A DNA stretch of 64,000 nucleotides, from positions 868,001 through 932,000 of the forward strand of contig NC_007575.1 of assembly GCF_000012965.1 (NCBI RefSeq). Direction: 5' to 3'. The notes below the pieces were generated by a model, which was not told the DNA's origin, did not search any database, and saw only the letters and a program-made list of their open reading frames with translations. The DNA is from Sulfurimonas denitrificans DSM 1251. Its GTDB lineage: Bacteria; Campylobacterota; Campylobacteria; Campylobacterales; Sulfurimonadaceae. Below are positions 9,487 to 18,126 of this stretch, piece by piece (position 1 is the first letter of the stretch; each line of letters starts with the position of its first letter). A program made the position numbers and the translations under genes.

Positions 9487-10377
9487 ATGAATATAAATGA
9501 AATAAGAAAAGAGCGACAAAAATGGATGCAATGGAAAAATATTGCTCCTCTTAGAGAAGTTATAGAACACCTAGGTGACGTTACATGTAGTGTTGAGTTA
9601 GGAGATGTTGTAACTATTAAAGGCAAGCCTTTAAAAAATATAGAAGATACTGCAAGGCTTATGATGCCTTGGCGAAAAGGTCCATTTGAGGTATTTGGCA
9701 CATATATTGACTCTGAATGGAGAAGCAATATCAAATACAATCTTTTACGAAAACATTTTAATTTAAAAGATAGAAGAGTTGCCGATATAGGGTGTAACAA
9801 TGGATATTATCTATTTAGAATGCAAGAAGATGCTCCAAAACTGCTTGTCGGTTTTGATCCATCGCCACTATTTAAAACACAGTTTGATTTTATAAACCGC
9901 TTTGTAAAGAGTGATATTGTTTATGAACTTTTGGGTGTTGAGCATCTGGAATTTTATGAAGATAAGTTTGACACTATCTTTTGTTTGGGTGTTTTGTATC
10001 ACAGAAGTGATCCTGTCTCAATGTTAAAATCCCTTTATAAAGGGCTAGATAAGGAAGGCGAGGTTATTCTTGATACTTTTTATATCGAGGGTGATGAAGA
10101 GATATGCCTCTCTCCTGCATCATCCTACTCAAAGATACCAAATATCTATTTTGTACCTACGATTAGTGCTCTAAAAAATTGGTGTCTAAGAGCTGGATTT
10201 AGTAGTTTTGAAGTTTTAGAGACCTCTTTGACATCTAGTGATGAACAGAGAAAAACTTCTTGGATTGAAGGGGAGTCTCTTGAAGACTTTTTAGATAAAA
10301 ATGATAATACTAAAACAGTTGAGGGGTATCCTGCTCCCTCTCGTGTATATGTTAGATTAAAAAAGGGAATAAAGTGA
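9487..10377 (+). CDS. cmoB: tRNA U34 carboxymethyltransferase CmoB
   Basis: About 296 residues. The SAM-fold motif [16 protein letters not shown] and the later [11 protein letters not shown] are characteristic of CmoB, which uses carboxy-SAM to make cmo5U34 in tRNA. The N-terminal [12 protein letters not shown] and [11 protein letters not shown] are also family-typical. GTG at 9478 is an alternative start; neither has a good ribosome site. No cmoA (carboxy-SAM synthase) is nearby. The stop overlaps the GTG start of the thioesterase gene. Confidence 0.92.
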   Translation: MNINEIRKERQKWMQWKNIAPLREVIEHLGDVTCSVELGDVVTIKGKPLKNIEDTARLMMPWRKGPFEVFGTYIDSEWRSNIKYNLLRKHFNLKDRRVADIGCNNGYYLFRMQEDAPKLLVGFDPSPLFKTQFDFINRFVKSDIVYELLGVEHLEFYEDKFDTIFCLGVLYHRSDPVSMLKSLYKGLDKEGEVILDTFYIEGDEEICLSPASSYSKIPNIYFVPTISALKNWCLRAGFSSFEVLETSLTSSDEQRKTSWIEGESLEDFLDKNDNTKTVEGYPAPSRVYVRLKKGIK

Positions 10378-10868
10378 AAATATCAAAAGATAAAAAAGAG
10401 ACTCTCCAAGATGATGAAGAGTTAGAGATAAACGAGTATGTGATAGATGATATTTTGTTAAAAACACATGAAAAAATAAATCAAGATTTGTGTGGAGAGA
10501 TAGAAAATCTTGAACTTGGATTTGTAAAATTAAAACTAGTCACTACTCATGATATGATTGCTGATTCTATGGGCTTGATACATGGTGGATTTATCTTTAG
10601 TGCGGCTGATTATGCTGCTATGGCTGCTGTAAATGAGAGAAATGTCGTTTTAGTTGCAAGTGATTGTCAATTTTTATCTCCTGTAAAGTTTGGCGATATT
10701 GTAAATTTTACAGCAAAAGTACGTCATAAAGAGGGTAGAAAAAGAAATATTCATGTAACTGGGCATGTTTTAGATATCAAAGTTTTTGATGGTGAATTTA
10801 AAACAGTCGTAACAGAGAGACATGTTTTAAAACTTAAATTAAGCGGTGAAGAGAGTGATGAAGAGTAG
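10374..10868 (+). CDS. PaaI-like hotdog-fold thioesterase
   Basis: 164 residues. [20 protein letters not shown] is the hotdog helix with the HGG motif. Later strands ([18 protein letters not shown]) follow the acyl-CoA thioesterase pattern. The first 30 residues are charged and low-complexity. It starts with GTG overlapping the cmoB stop (GTGA), so it is translationally coupled. The acyl substrate is unknown. Its stop codon lies in a 25-base inverted repeat shared with the converging MBL gene. Confidence 0.82.
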   Translation: MKISKDKKETLQDDEELEINEYVIDDILLKTHEKINQDLCGEIENLELGFVKLKLVTTHDMIADSMGLIHGGFIFSAADYAAMAAVNERNVVLVASDCQFLSPVKFGDIVNFTAKVRHKEGRKRNIHVTGHVLDIKVFDGEFKTVVTERHVLKLKLSGEESDEE

Positions 10869-10890
10869 CAAATCTTTTAAAGATTTGCTA
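10866..10890. terminator. Bidirectional hairpin over converging stop codons
   Basis: TAGCAAATCTTT and AAAGATTTGCTA form a perfect 12-base inverted repeat around a single T. It includes the thioesterase stop (10866-10868) and the last codons of the MBL gene. There is no long T-run, so it may be an RNA-end stabiliser or a weak terminator for both strands. Confidence 0.45.
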
Positions 10891-11470
10891 TCCAGTAATC
10901 GCTATACAACTGCTCTTGCTTTATAGTTGTAGTTCCGCCATGCCCTGGATATATAGTCTTATCGTAAGCTATTTTTTTAAACTTCTCTAAAGAGTCTTTC
11001 ATCTGCGTAGGTGAAGAGTATGGAAAATCTGTTCTTCCAATAGAGCGTTCAAATATAAAGTCCCCGCTAAACATAGCATCACCTATCTCTATGGTTGAGC
11101 ACCCTGGGGTGTGTCCTGGAAAATGACGAAACTTAACTTTAACACCGTTAAAATCAAACTCTTGATTTGCTTCTACTTCAATATCAGCATATGATGGTGG
11201 AAGAGAGGGCATCCATGAACTATCTTTTAATAGCATAAGATCTTCTTTAGGAGTATATAGAGGAATTTTTAGCCTCTTTTGCAACTCTGCATTGCTCCAT
11301 ACGTGGTCAAAGTGCCCATGAGTGTTGAGTATAGCAACAGGGTTTGTTACGTTTTGTATTACCCACTCAGTCGCACCCATTCCAGGGTCTATAATAAAAT
11401 CCATATTATTAACATGTACTATGTAACAGTTAGTTTGGTAATCACCCATTGGTTGAACTTTTATTTTCAT
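10877..11470 (-). CDS. MBL-fold metallo-hydrolase (glyoxalase II-like)
   Basis: 197 residues. The metal-binding signature NTHGHFDHVWS (HxHxDH), FPGHTPGCSTIEIG, the Asp in MFSGDFIFE and the final His in YPGHGG form the full metallo-beta-lactamase site. Length and motifs fit single-domain hydroxyacylglutathione-hydrolase-like or persulfide-dioxygenase-like proteins. The longer C-terminal domain of true GloB is absent, so I do not assign the substrate. It converges on the thioesterase gene. Confidence 0.87.
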   Translation of the reverse strand: MKIKVQPMGDYQTNCYIVHVNNMDFIIDPGMGATEWVIQNVTNPVAILNTHGHFDHVWSNAELQKRLKIPLYTPKEDLMLLKDSSWMPSLPPSYADIEVEANQEFDFNGVKVKFRHFPGHTPGCSTIEIGDAMFSGDFIFERSIGRTDFPYSSPTQMKDSLEKFKKIAYDKTIYPGHGGTTTIKQEQLYSDYWIANL

Positions 11471-11563
11471 ATACTACTCTTTATATTTTTGTAAAATTGT
11501 AACCTTAAAAGCATAAAGATAGTCTCATTTATCATAATTTACATATCATTACAAAAACTTTGA

Positions 11564-11569
11564 TATAAT
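11564..11569 (+). promoter_or_regulatory. -10 box for nadE
   Basis: TATAAT 31 bases before the nadE ATG, preceded by an A/T-rich stretch. AAAGG just upstream of the ATG is the ribosome site. Confidence 0.5.
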
Positions 11570-11600
11570 CTTATTTGTTAAAGTTTTTTAAAGGTTAGCA

Positions 11601-12374
11601 ATGGAAAAATATGCACCTATTGCAGAGCAATTGCAACATTTTTTATATGAAGAAGTTCATAAAACTGGGATTAAAAACGTTGTTTTAGGTCTTAGTGGCG
11701 GTATTGATTCAGCTGTTGTGGCACTACTTGCTTCAAGAGTTTTTGGAGATAATCTACTTTGTGTAAAAATGCCATCTCACTACTCATCACAAAGTTCTCT
11801 TGATGATGCAGATGAGTTCTCTTTAGCTTTTAATCTTCGCTCTATCACTAGCTCGATTGAGCCGATGTTAAAAGCTTATGAAGAGGTAAATCCAGATATG
11901 GATAATCTAAGAAGAGGCAATCTATCTGCACGTCTTAGAATGAGCACTTTGTTTGATTTATCTGCAAAACATAACGCTTTAGTTTTAGGAACAAGCAATA
12001 AAAGTGAGTTAATGTTAGGGTATGGAACACTTTATGGTGATTTAGCATGTGCATTAAATCCTATTGGAGATCTTTATAAGAGTGAAGTGTATGAGTTGGC
12101 AGAGTATTTGAATGTGACAAATAGCATTATGAAAAAAGCTCCCTCAGCAGATTTGTGGGCTGGACAGAGTGATGAAGCTGATTTGGGCTACACATACTCT
12201 CAGCTTGATAAGGTGCTTAAACTCTATATTGAAGAGCAGCTAAGTAGAGAGAAAATTTTAGAGATGGGATATGATGCTAAGATGCTCGATATGATAATAG
12301 AGAGAAATCTTCGCAATCAATTTAAGGGCAAGATGCCACTTATCGCTAAATTACGTCAAAATATTAGACTATAA
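11601..12374 (+). CDS. nadE: NAD+ synthase (ammonia-dependent type)
   Basis: 257 residues. The PP-loop GLSGGIDSAVVALL near residue 30 binds ATP. Further motifs are RMSTLFDLSA, VLGTSNKSELMLGYGTLYGD and PSADLWAGQSDEADLG, all typical of NadE, which amidates deamido-NAD. No glutaminase domain is present, so it should use free ammonia. It is followed after 9 bases by the DegT aminotransferase gene and starts the nadE to argB run. Confidence 0.95.
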   Translation: MEKYAPIAEQLQHFLYEEVHKTGIKNVVLGLSGGIDSAVVALLASRVFGDNLLCVKMPSHYSSQSSLDDADEFSLAFNLRSITSSIEPMLKAYEEVNPDMDNLRRGNLSARLRMSTLFDLSAKHNALVLGTSNKSELMLGYGTLYGDLACALNPIGDLYKSEVYELAEYLNVTNSIMKKAPSADLWAGQSDEADLGYTYSQLDKVLKLYIEEQLSREKILEMGYDAKMLDMIIERNLRNQFKGKMPLIAKLRQNIRL

Positions 12375-12383
12375 GGATTAATA

Positions 12384-13505
12384 ATGAAAGTTTTGTTTTG
12401 TAAATATGAGAGCAGCAGAGAAGCACACTCAAATGTAAGTGATGTTTTAGATGGTGAAGATATAGACCAAGTACAAGAGCTTGAAGATGAGTTTAAATCA
12501 TATATCGGTGCAGATTACGCATTAGCTACTTCACACGGTACTTCCGCACTTCATTTAGCTATGTTAGCACTTGATTTAAAGCGTGGAGATAAGGTAGTTT
12601 GCTCTGTAAATGCGCATCCAAAAGTTCCAGAGGTTGTTCGTCACTTTGATGCTGAACCTGTTTTTATAGATATTGATCCAGATACATTTAATATCAATCT
12701 TGATAAATTAGAGGCATATTTAGAGGACAACAGAGCTAAAAAACTAAAAGCTGTAATTGCTACACATGTGGCTGGACAGTGTAGTGATTTGGATAGATTA
12801 TACTCAATGGGAACTATCTATGATGTAAAAATCGTAGAAGATGCAAGTGAAGCACTCGGAGCCACATACAATGGCAAAAGAGTCGGAGCAACGGGTGCTG
12901 ATATTACATGTTTTAACTTCTCTTCTCATCTTAAAAAAGATGTCTGCAATGGCGGTATGCTTGTTTCAAACTCAAAAGAGATAGTTGAGCGTGCAAAACT
13001 TCTTAGCGCACATGCTATGGGGAGAGATGAAGAGTCACTAGAGTATATTTATGATGTTACAGACATAGGATTTGATTACTCTATGAGCCAGCTAGATGCT
13101 GCTTATATTAGAGCAAAAGTTCAAGAACATGATAAAAATCTCCAAAGAGTGAACGAGATAGCTCAAATGTATAATAAAGCTCTTGATGGAGTAGCTCATA
13201 TAGCTATTCCTAAAGCTATTAACAAAGAGCACCCTTACTCTCTTTACATTATAAAAGTAGATAAAAATAGAGACTCTTTTGCACTAGAGTTAAAGAAACA
13301 TGGTGTTGAGGTTGGTCTTCACTATATTCCTCTTCATTTTTTAACTTACTACAAACATAAGTACTCTTTAAAAGTAAATAATTTTCCAGTGGCACTTACA
13401 ACGTATCAGCAAGTTATGTCACTTCCTATATATGCAAGTATGAACGATAAAGAGGTTAAGTACGTTATCGATAAAGTAAAAGCTGTAGCTCTAACAAGAG
13501 TATAA
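12384..13505 (+). CDS. DegT/DnrJ/EryC1 family PLP aminotransferase
   Basis: 373 residues. It has the fold-type I aminotransferase layout: TSHGTSALHLAMLAL (phosphate-binding turn), VEDASEALGATYNG (PLP-binding Asp) and CFNFSSHLKKDVCNGGML with the Schiff-base Lys. The canonical GEGG after the Lys reads CNGG here. Relatives act on nucleotide-linked keto-sugars to make amino sugars for surface glycans or protein glycosylation. The neighbours (nadE, lpxK) do not fix the substrate, though lpxK hints at envelope work. Confidence 0.88.
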   Translation: MKVLFCKYESSREAHSNVSDVLDGEDIDQVQELEDEFKSYIGADYALATSHGTSALHLAMLALDLKRGDKVVCSVNAHPKVPEVVRHFDAEPVFIDIDPDTFNINLDKLEAYLEDNRAKKLKAVIATHVAGQCSDLDRLYSMGTIYDVKIVEDASEALGATYNGKRVGATGADITCFNFSSHLKKDVCNGGMLVSNSKEIVERAKLLSAHAMGRDEESLEYIYDVTDIGFDYSMSQLDAAYIRAKVQEHDKNLQRVNEIAQMYNKALDGVAHIAIPKAINKEHPYSLYIIKVDKNRDSFALELKKHGVEVGLHYIPLHFLTYYKHKYSLKVNNFPVALTTYQQVMSLPIYASMNDKEVKYVIDKVKAVALTRV

Positions 13506-13509
13506 ATTT

Positions 13510-14415
13510 TTGCATAAAAAATTAGTTTTTTGGGTTGAGGAGTACTTCTACAACCCAAGCCTCAGTCAAAAAATCCTCTCCATTTTTATGCTTCCGCTTA
13601 GCTGGGTTTACTGTTTTTACATGTATGTAAGATTTAAGAGTAAACGCACAGAAAATTTTGGTATTGGTATCATAAGTGTAGGAAATCTAAATGTTGGCGG
13701 AAGTGGTAAAACACCACTTGTAACGGCACTTGCATCAAGATATGAGGGAGCAGCTATTGTACTTAGAGGATATGGACGAAAAAGCAGTGGACTCTATGTT
13801 GTAAATAATGGAGTAGAAATATTATGTGACGTAGAAGTTAGCGGTGATGAGGCTATGATTTATGCACATAAAGTTTCTAAAGCAATAGTTATAGTTAGTG
13901 AAGATAGAAAAAAAGGGATTTTAAAAGCTAAAGAGATGGGTGCAAAAATAGTTTTTTTAGATGATGCTTACTCTAAACATGATATAAAAAAGCTAGACAT
14001 TCTTATACATGTAGAGAGTAAAAATTTATCTTGTTTGCCATCTGGACCATTTAGAGAGAGGCTTTGGAGCGAAAAAGAAGCAATAGTTTTAAAAGAGGGC
14101 ACTCATTTTAAAAGAGTAGTTGAACTTAAAAATAAAAGTGATAAAATGTCGCTCTTAAGTGCAATAGCAAGACCGCAGAGACTAGATAAGTACCTGCCAA
14201 AAGTTGTTAGTAAAAACTACTTTGAGGATCATCACTCTTTTAGTAAGAGTGAGGTTTTAGAGATTTTAAGACGAGATGGCTCAGATAGCGTTTTAGTTAC
14301 ATATAAAGATTTTGTAAAGTTAGAGCAGTTTGATTTACCGCTATCTCTGCTTGATTTACATGTAGAAGTTGATGAGTATATTTTTAAAATTATAGATAAT
14401 TATAGGGGAAAATAA
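13510..14415 (+). CDS. lpxK: Tetraacyldisaccharide 4'-kinase LpxK
   Basis: 301 residues. An N-terminal membrane-associated helix (ILSIFMLPLSWVYCFYMYV) is followed by ISVGNLNVGGSGKTPLV, the P-loop of LpxK, and AIVLRGYGRKSSG and SGDEAMIYA motifs. It phosphorylates the lipid A precursor at the 4' position at the inner membrane. The start is TTG with AAGAG about 8 bases upstream. It is directly followed by argB (the GTG abuts the TAA). Confidence 0.93.
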   Translation: MHKKLVFWVEEYFYNPSLSQKILSIFMLPLSWVYCFYMYVRFKSKRTENFGIGIISVGNLNVGGSGKTPLVTALASRYEGAAIVLRGYGRKSSGLYVVNNGVEILCDVEVSGDEAMIYAHKVSKAIVIVSEDRKKGILKAKEMGAKIVFLDDAYSKHDIKKLDILIHVESKNLSCLPSGPFRERLWSEKEAIVLKEGTHFKRVVELKNKSDKMSLLSAIARPQRLDKYLPKVVSKNYFEDHHSFSKSEVLEILRRDGSDSVLVTYKDFVKLEQFDLPLSLLDLHVEVDEYIFKIIDNYRGK

Positions 14416-15267
14416 GTGCAAAAAAAGATTGAAACAGTACAAACGCTTCTTGAAGCTCTGCCATTTATAAAAGAGTTTAGAGGTAAAACAGTAGTTATAA
14501 AATATGGTGGTTCAGCTCAAGAGACACCTCAGTTAAAAGAGAAGTTTGCAGAGGACATTTTGCTTATGTATCTAGTTGGAATCAAGCCAGTTATAGTTCA
14601 TGGCGGTGGACGACAGATAAATGAGATGCTTGATGCACTAAAGATTGAGAGCAAGTTTATTGAAGGGCAAAGGGTCACATCAAAAGAGGTTATGAGAATC
14701 GTTGAGATGGTTTTAAGCGGAGAGATAAACAAGGAGATAGTCTCACTCTTAAACTCTCATGGTGCAAAAGCTATAGGAATCAGCGGAAAAGATGCCCATT
14801 TTATATCTGCAAAAGCAAAAGATTTTTCAAGATGGGGTTTAACTGGGAATATTACAGACGTAAAAGCTGATGTTATCTCAAATCTTATAGCTGAAAAATT
14901 TATTCCAGTTATCGCTCCAATCGCTGCTGGAGGTGAGATGGGTCACCCTGGATTTAATATAAATGCAGATTTGTGCGCCTCGTATGTTGCAAAAGCAATA
15001 GGAGCACATAAAATTATCTTCCTAACAGATACAGCAGGTGTTTTAAACAACAGCAAAGAGCTATTTAGTACGCTTACAAAAGCGGAAGTTGAGGCTCTAA
15101 AAGCAGATGGAACAATTCATGGCGGAATGGTACCAAAAGTGGATGCTTGTCTTGAAGCAATAGAAGGTGGAGTTGCTAAGGCGCATATTATTGATGGAAG
15201 AATAGAGCACTCAATGCTCTTAGAACTCTTCACATCAGCTGGAGTTGGAACTCAGATAACTATCTGA
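14416..15267 (+). CDS. argB: Acetylglutamate kinase
   Basis: 283 residues. VVIKYGGSAQ at the N-terminus and PVIVHGGGRQIN are the phosphate-loop motifs. GGMVPKVDACLEAIEGGV near the end is typical of ArgB, which carries out the second step of arginine synthesis. GTG start with AGGGGA upstream, directly after lpxK. Its last 16 bases overlap the end of the converging FAD oxidoreductase gene. argH lies in another operon at 25.2 kb. Confidence 0.96.
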   Translation: MQKKIETVQTLLEALPFIKEFRGKTVVIKYGGSAQETPQLKEKFAEDILLMYLVGIKPVIVHGGGRQINEMLDALKIESKFIEGQRVTSKEVMRIVEMVLSGEINKEIVSLLNSHGAKAIGISGKDAHFISAKAKDFSRWGLTGNITDVKADVISNLIAEKFIPVIAPIAAGGEMGHPGFNINADLCASYVAKAIGAHKIIFLTDTAGVLNNSKELFSTLTKAEVEALKADGTIHGGMVPKVDACLEAIEGGVAKAHIIDGRIEHSMLLELFTSAGVGTQITI

Positions 15268-16409
15268 TTTTTGGCTCTTGCCATCTTATAAAATAGTTTC
15301 TCGCTTGAGAGCTCTTGCGGTATTTTTTTTGAGTCTAAAATCTCTTCACATAGCAGTTTTGCAAGTAATGGAGCTACTACAAAACCCCTTGAGCCAAGAG
15401 CATTTATGATATATAAATTTGGAAAGTATGTAAGTAGCTCTGGCATAATTTTTGTTCCATTTTTTATAGATGGATATTTTTTGAGGCTCTCCTCGTAATC
15501 TATAACTTTGCCAATTACTGGAAAATAGCTCTTAATTGTCGCTCTTGCACCTCTGTAAATTTTTGTTACTTCTAAATCTTCAAGTTTAATTAATTCACTC
15601 GCTTCCATAAGCAACTCTTCAACTTGTCCTTGTTCGCTATTTGTATAAAAGGCGCATTTATCACATGAGGTCAAACACTCTATTTGTGATGTGTCATGTC
15701 TCTCTTTTGTCGCACCTATAGAGATAGTAGAATCATTTTTATTTGTTGATACAGAGATAGATTTATGTATGTTAAATGGTACTTTTGTTGTTGTTTTTAC
15801 ATCGATTTTAACTCCAAAAATAGGTGCTATTTTTATGTATGGAGTTGAAACAATAGGCTTTATTACACCCTGAGCTAGAATTACATCTTTAGCCATAAAA
15901 TCATCAAATAGATAAAATCCATCTTCATATCTTAACTCTTCTACATGTAATTTATAAAAATCACACTCTTTTATGAGTTCTCTACAAACTTCATGTGGAT
16001 TTAAAATTGCGGCATTTTCATAAAAATATCCATCTATTTGAGCGAAATTTTGTGAAATTTCTTTTAACTCTTTTGTACTTATATAACGATTTTTTATGCT
16101 ATTTGTTTGTAACTTTGCAGTGTCAAAATTCTCATTTGCAACTCTTAAAACACCACTCTTTACTATCTCATCTTGAAACATTGTTTCATAAAAATCTAAA
16201 GAGTATTCTAGTGCTCTATTTATAAAGAGGTTATAACTATTCTCAACCCCAGCAAGAGGCGATAAAAAGGCTCCAGCAGCGCCGCTTCCGCCGCTTGCTA
16301 CTCCCTCTTTGTCAGCAATGGCAACTTTTAATCCCCTTTTTTGAAGATAAGCAGCGCTATTGCACCCAGCACTGCCTGCACCAATAATTAAAAAGTCATA
16401 TATTTTCAT
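15252..16409 (-). CDS. FAD-dependent oxidoreductase, MnmC C-domain-like
   Basis: 385 residues. The N-terminal dinucleotide fold FLIIGAGSAGCNSAAYL is followed by SGGSGAAGAFLSPLAG, matching the FAD domain of MnmC, which removes the carboxymethyl group of cmnm5(s2)U34 in tRNA. The C-terminal INALGSRGFVVAPLLA is the second FAD contact. The N-terminal methyltransferase domain of bifunctional MnmC is missing. A cysteine group, CLTSCDKC, near residue 235 is unusual. D-amino-acid oxidase-type alternatives cannot be excluded. Confidence 0.8.
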   Translation of the reverse strand: MKIYDFLIIGAGSAGCNSAAYLQKRGLKVAIADKEGVASGGSGAAGAFLSPLAGVENSYNLFINRALEYSLDFYETMFQDEIVKSGVLRVANENFDTAKLQTNSIKNRYISTKELKEISQNFAQIDGYFYENAAILNPHEVCRELIKECDFYKLHVEELRYEDGFYLFDDFMAKDVILAQGVIKPIVSTPYIKIAPIFGVKIDVKTTTKVPFNIHKSISVSTNKNDSTISIGATKERHDTSQIECLTSCDKCAFYTNSEQGQVEELLMEASELIKLEDLEVTKIYRGARATIKSYFPVIGKVIDYEESLKKYPSIKNGTKIMPELLTYFPNLYIINALGSRGFVVAPLLAKLLCEEILDSKKIPQELSSEKLFYKMARAKNQIVI

Positions 16410-16472
16410 CCTTGAATTATAGAAAAATATGACTTAATGTCAGGTGTTAAGGCACTATTATTTTTGTGATGA

Positions 16473-16478
16473 TATAAT
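16473..16478 (+). promoter_or_regulatory. -10 box for the DUF2018 to hemC operon
   Basis: TATAAT (context GATATAATCGC) 30 bases before the ATG at 16508. ACAGGAT precedes the start. This is the only clear promoter seen before the long run of same-strand genes up to 24.7 kb. Confidence 0.55.
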
Positions 16479-16507
16479 CGCTTCAATATTATTAAACAGG
16501 ATATAAA

Positions 16508-16810
16508 ATGTACGGACTATTTGAAGACGAAGATGATATATTTATGGGCTCACCTAAGAGCAAACTTATGGATGTAATTTTTAATGCAAACAATGATGTA
16601 GTGAGATATGAGTTAGAAAAATTTATTGACAGAGCAGCTGCAATGGAGATGATGATGAGAGAGCGATGTAGTGATAAATTTAGCGATAACGGCGATGAAA
16701 TAGAAAAAGAGATTAAGTCTTATATTTTAACAAATAGAGATGAAATTGATAGTTTTTCAAAAAATTTATATATTGAAATGATGGGCGCAATTTTATCACA
16801 AAGTGAATAG
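16508..16810 (+). CDS. DUF2018 family protein (HP0242-like)
   Basis: 100 residues, all helical, acidic. FMGSPKSKLMDVIFNANN and the C-terminal YIEMMGAILS align by eye with H. pylori HP0242, the DUF2018 prototype known for its intertwined, knotted homodimer. Function unknown. It starts the operon that continues with an exported protein, a polyprenyl synthase, hemA and proS, the same order as the HP0242 to HP0237 region. Confidence 0.8.
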   Translation: MYGLFEDEDDIFMGSPKSKLMDVIFNANNDVVRYELEKFIDRAAAMEMMMRERCSDKFSDNGDEIEKEIKSYILTNRDEIDSFSKNLYIEMMGAILSQSE

Positions 16811-17224
16811 TTGAAAAATTTACTTCTTCTCTTTACTCTTTTAGCATTTAGTTACACGTTTGTATCTGCTGCTGGATATAGAGAAAAAAGAGAAATTTTG
16901 CTTAAAAAAGATGAGCAAAAGAATATTTTTGTAAAATACGATAATAAAAAAAAGCTTCTCTCCTTTAGATGGACTCTTTATACTGATGGCGCACTTGTTA
17001 TATTTAAAAGTTATGACAGAATTGTTGGACAAAATATACTCCATTTAAGAGATAAAAGTCAGAGTTTTAGGGTAGAGTTAATGCCAAAAGGCGCTAAATA
17101 TGGCAATATGGCGTATATGCTAATAAAATTTAAAGAGTTCAAAGAAGCGTCAAATGAAGCTCTCTTTGAGATATTTTTATTTGATGATAAAAGATATATA
17201 GAGTTAGAAGAGTTAAAAAAATAG
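16811..17224 (+). CDS. Small exported protein of unknown function (HP0241-like position)
   Basis: 137 residues with a clear signal peptide (LLLLFTLLAFSYTFVSA, cleavage near residue 21). The mature part is Lys-rich, predicted mostly beta, with no cysteines. The start is TTG, immediately after the upstream stop; no later start would keep the signal peptide. Position between DUF2018 and the polyprenyl synthase is conserved in H. pylori as I recall. No function can be assigned. Confidence 0.72.
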   Translation: MKNLLLLFTLLAFSYTFVSAAGYREKREILLKKDEQKNIFVKYDNKKKLLSFRWTLYTDGALVIFKSYDRIVGQNILHLRDKSQSFRVELMPKGAKYGNMAYMLIKFKEFKEASNEALFEIFLFDDKRYIELEELKK

Positions 17225-17238
17225 CTAAAGAGAGTCTT

Positions 17239-18126
17239 ATGCAAAGAGTTGATAGTGAAATAACCAGACTTATTAAAGAGATTGATTATGATGAAGTAAC
17301 TAATCTTTTTAATAAGCTTCAAGGCGGAAAGAGACTTAGAGCAGGATTGATTTTAAAGATAGCTCCAACTTGTACAACTGCCCCTCTTCTTGGCGCAATA
17401 GTTGAGCTAATTCATGCAGCTAGTCTTTTACATGATGATGTTATTGATGAGGCAACTCTTAGGCGTGGAGTTGCTTCTATTAATGCAACAGATGGAAGCA
17501 AAACCGCTGTAATGCTTGGAGATATACTCTACTCAAAAGCTTTTAGCGAATTAGTAGCATTTGATAAAGAGATTGCAAAAGTTATCTCATCTTCTGTTAC
17601 AGCACTCAGCAAAGGCGAGATGATGGATGTAAAGATGGCCTCTGCTTTTAACAGCGATGAAGAGAGATATCTTGAGATGTTATATCTTAAAACGGCGACT
17701 CTAATAGAAGCCTGTGCCCACGCTGCTGCACTCCTTGCTCAAAAAGATGCACTCTCTCACTCTATTTATGGAAAAAATCTAGGATTATCTTTTCAGATAA
17801 TAGATGATATTTTAGATATAACTTCAGATGAAGCTACACTTGGAAAACCTGCAATGAACGATTTTGTCGAAGGAAAATGTACCCTGCCTTATATCTATCT
17901 TTATCAACACTTAGGTGAAGAAGATAGAGAAAAACTAAGCTCTTTACATGCAAAAGCGTTGAGCAGAGATGAGTCTATTTGGATAAGAGAGATGATGCAA
18001 CAACATAAAACCATCGAAAAATCATTTGCTCTTGCACAAAAACTATCTAACGAGGCTATGAGTGTCATAAAAGATGATACAGAGTTAGTAGAAATTTTAC
18101 AAACCATGATAAAAAGAAGTTACTAA
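17239..18126 (+). CDS. Polyprenyl diphosphate synthase
   Basis: 295 residues. GGKRLRAGLIL, the first Asp-rich motif LLHDDVIDEATLRRG and the second QIIDDILDITSD are the hallmarks of trans-prenyltransferases. It makes the isoprenoid chain, most likely of menaquinone, in a phylum that uses menaquinone. Chain length cannot be set with certainty. The ATG of hemA overlaps its stop by one base. Confidence 0.92.
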   Translation: MQRVDSEITRLIKEIDYDEVTNLFNKLQGGKRLRAGLILKIAPTCTTAPLLGAIVELIHAASLLHDDVIDEATLRRGVASINATDGSKTAVMLGDILYSKAFSELVAFDKEIAKVISSSVTALSKGEMMDVKMASAFNSDEERYLEMLYLKTATLIEACAHAAALLAQKDALSHSIYGKNLGLSFQIIDDILDITSDEATLGKPAMNDFVEGKCTLPYIYLYQHLGEEDREKLSSLHAKALSRDESIWIREMMQQHKTIEKSFALAQKLSNEAMSVIKDDTELVEILQTMIKRSY

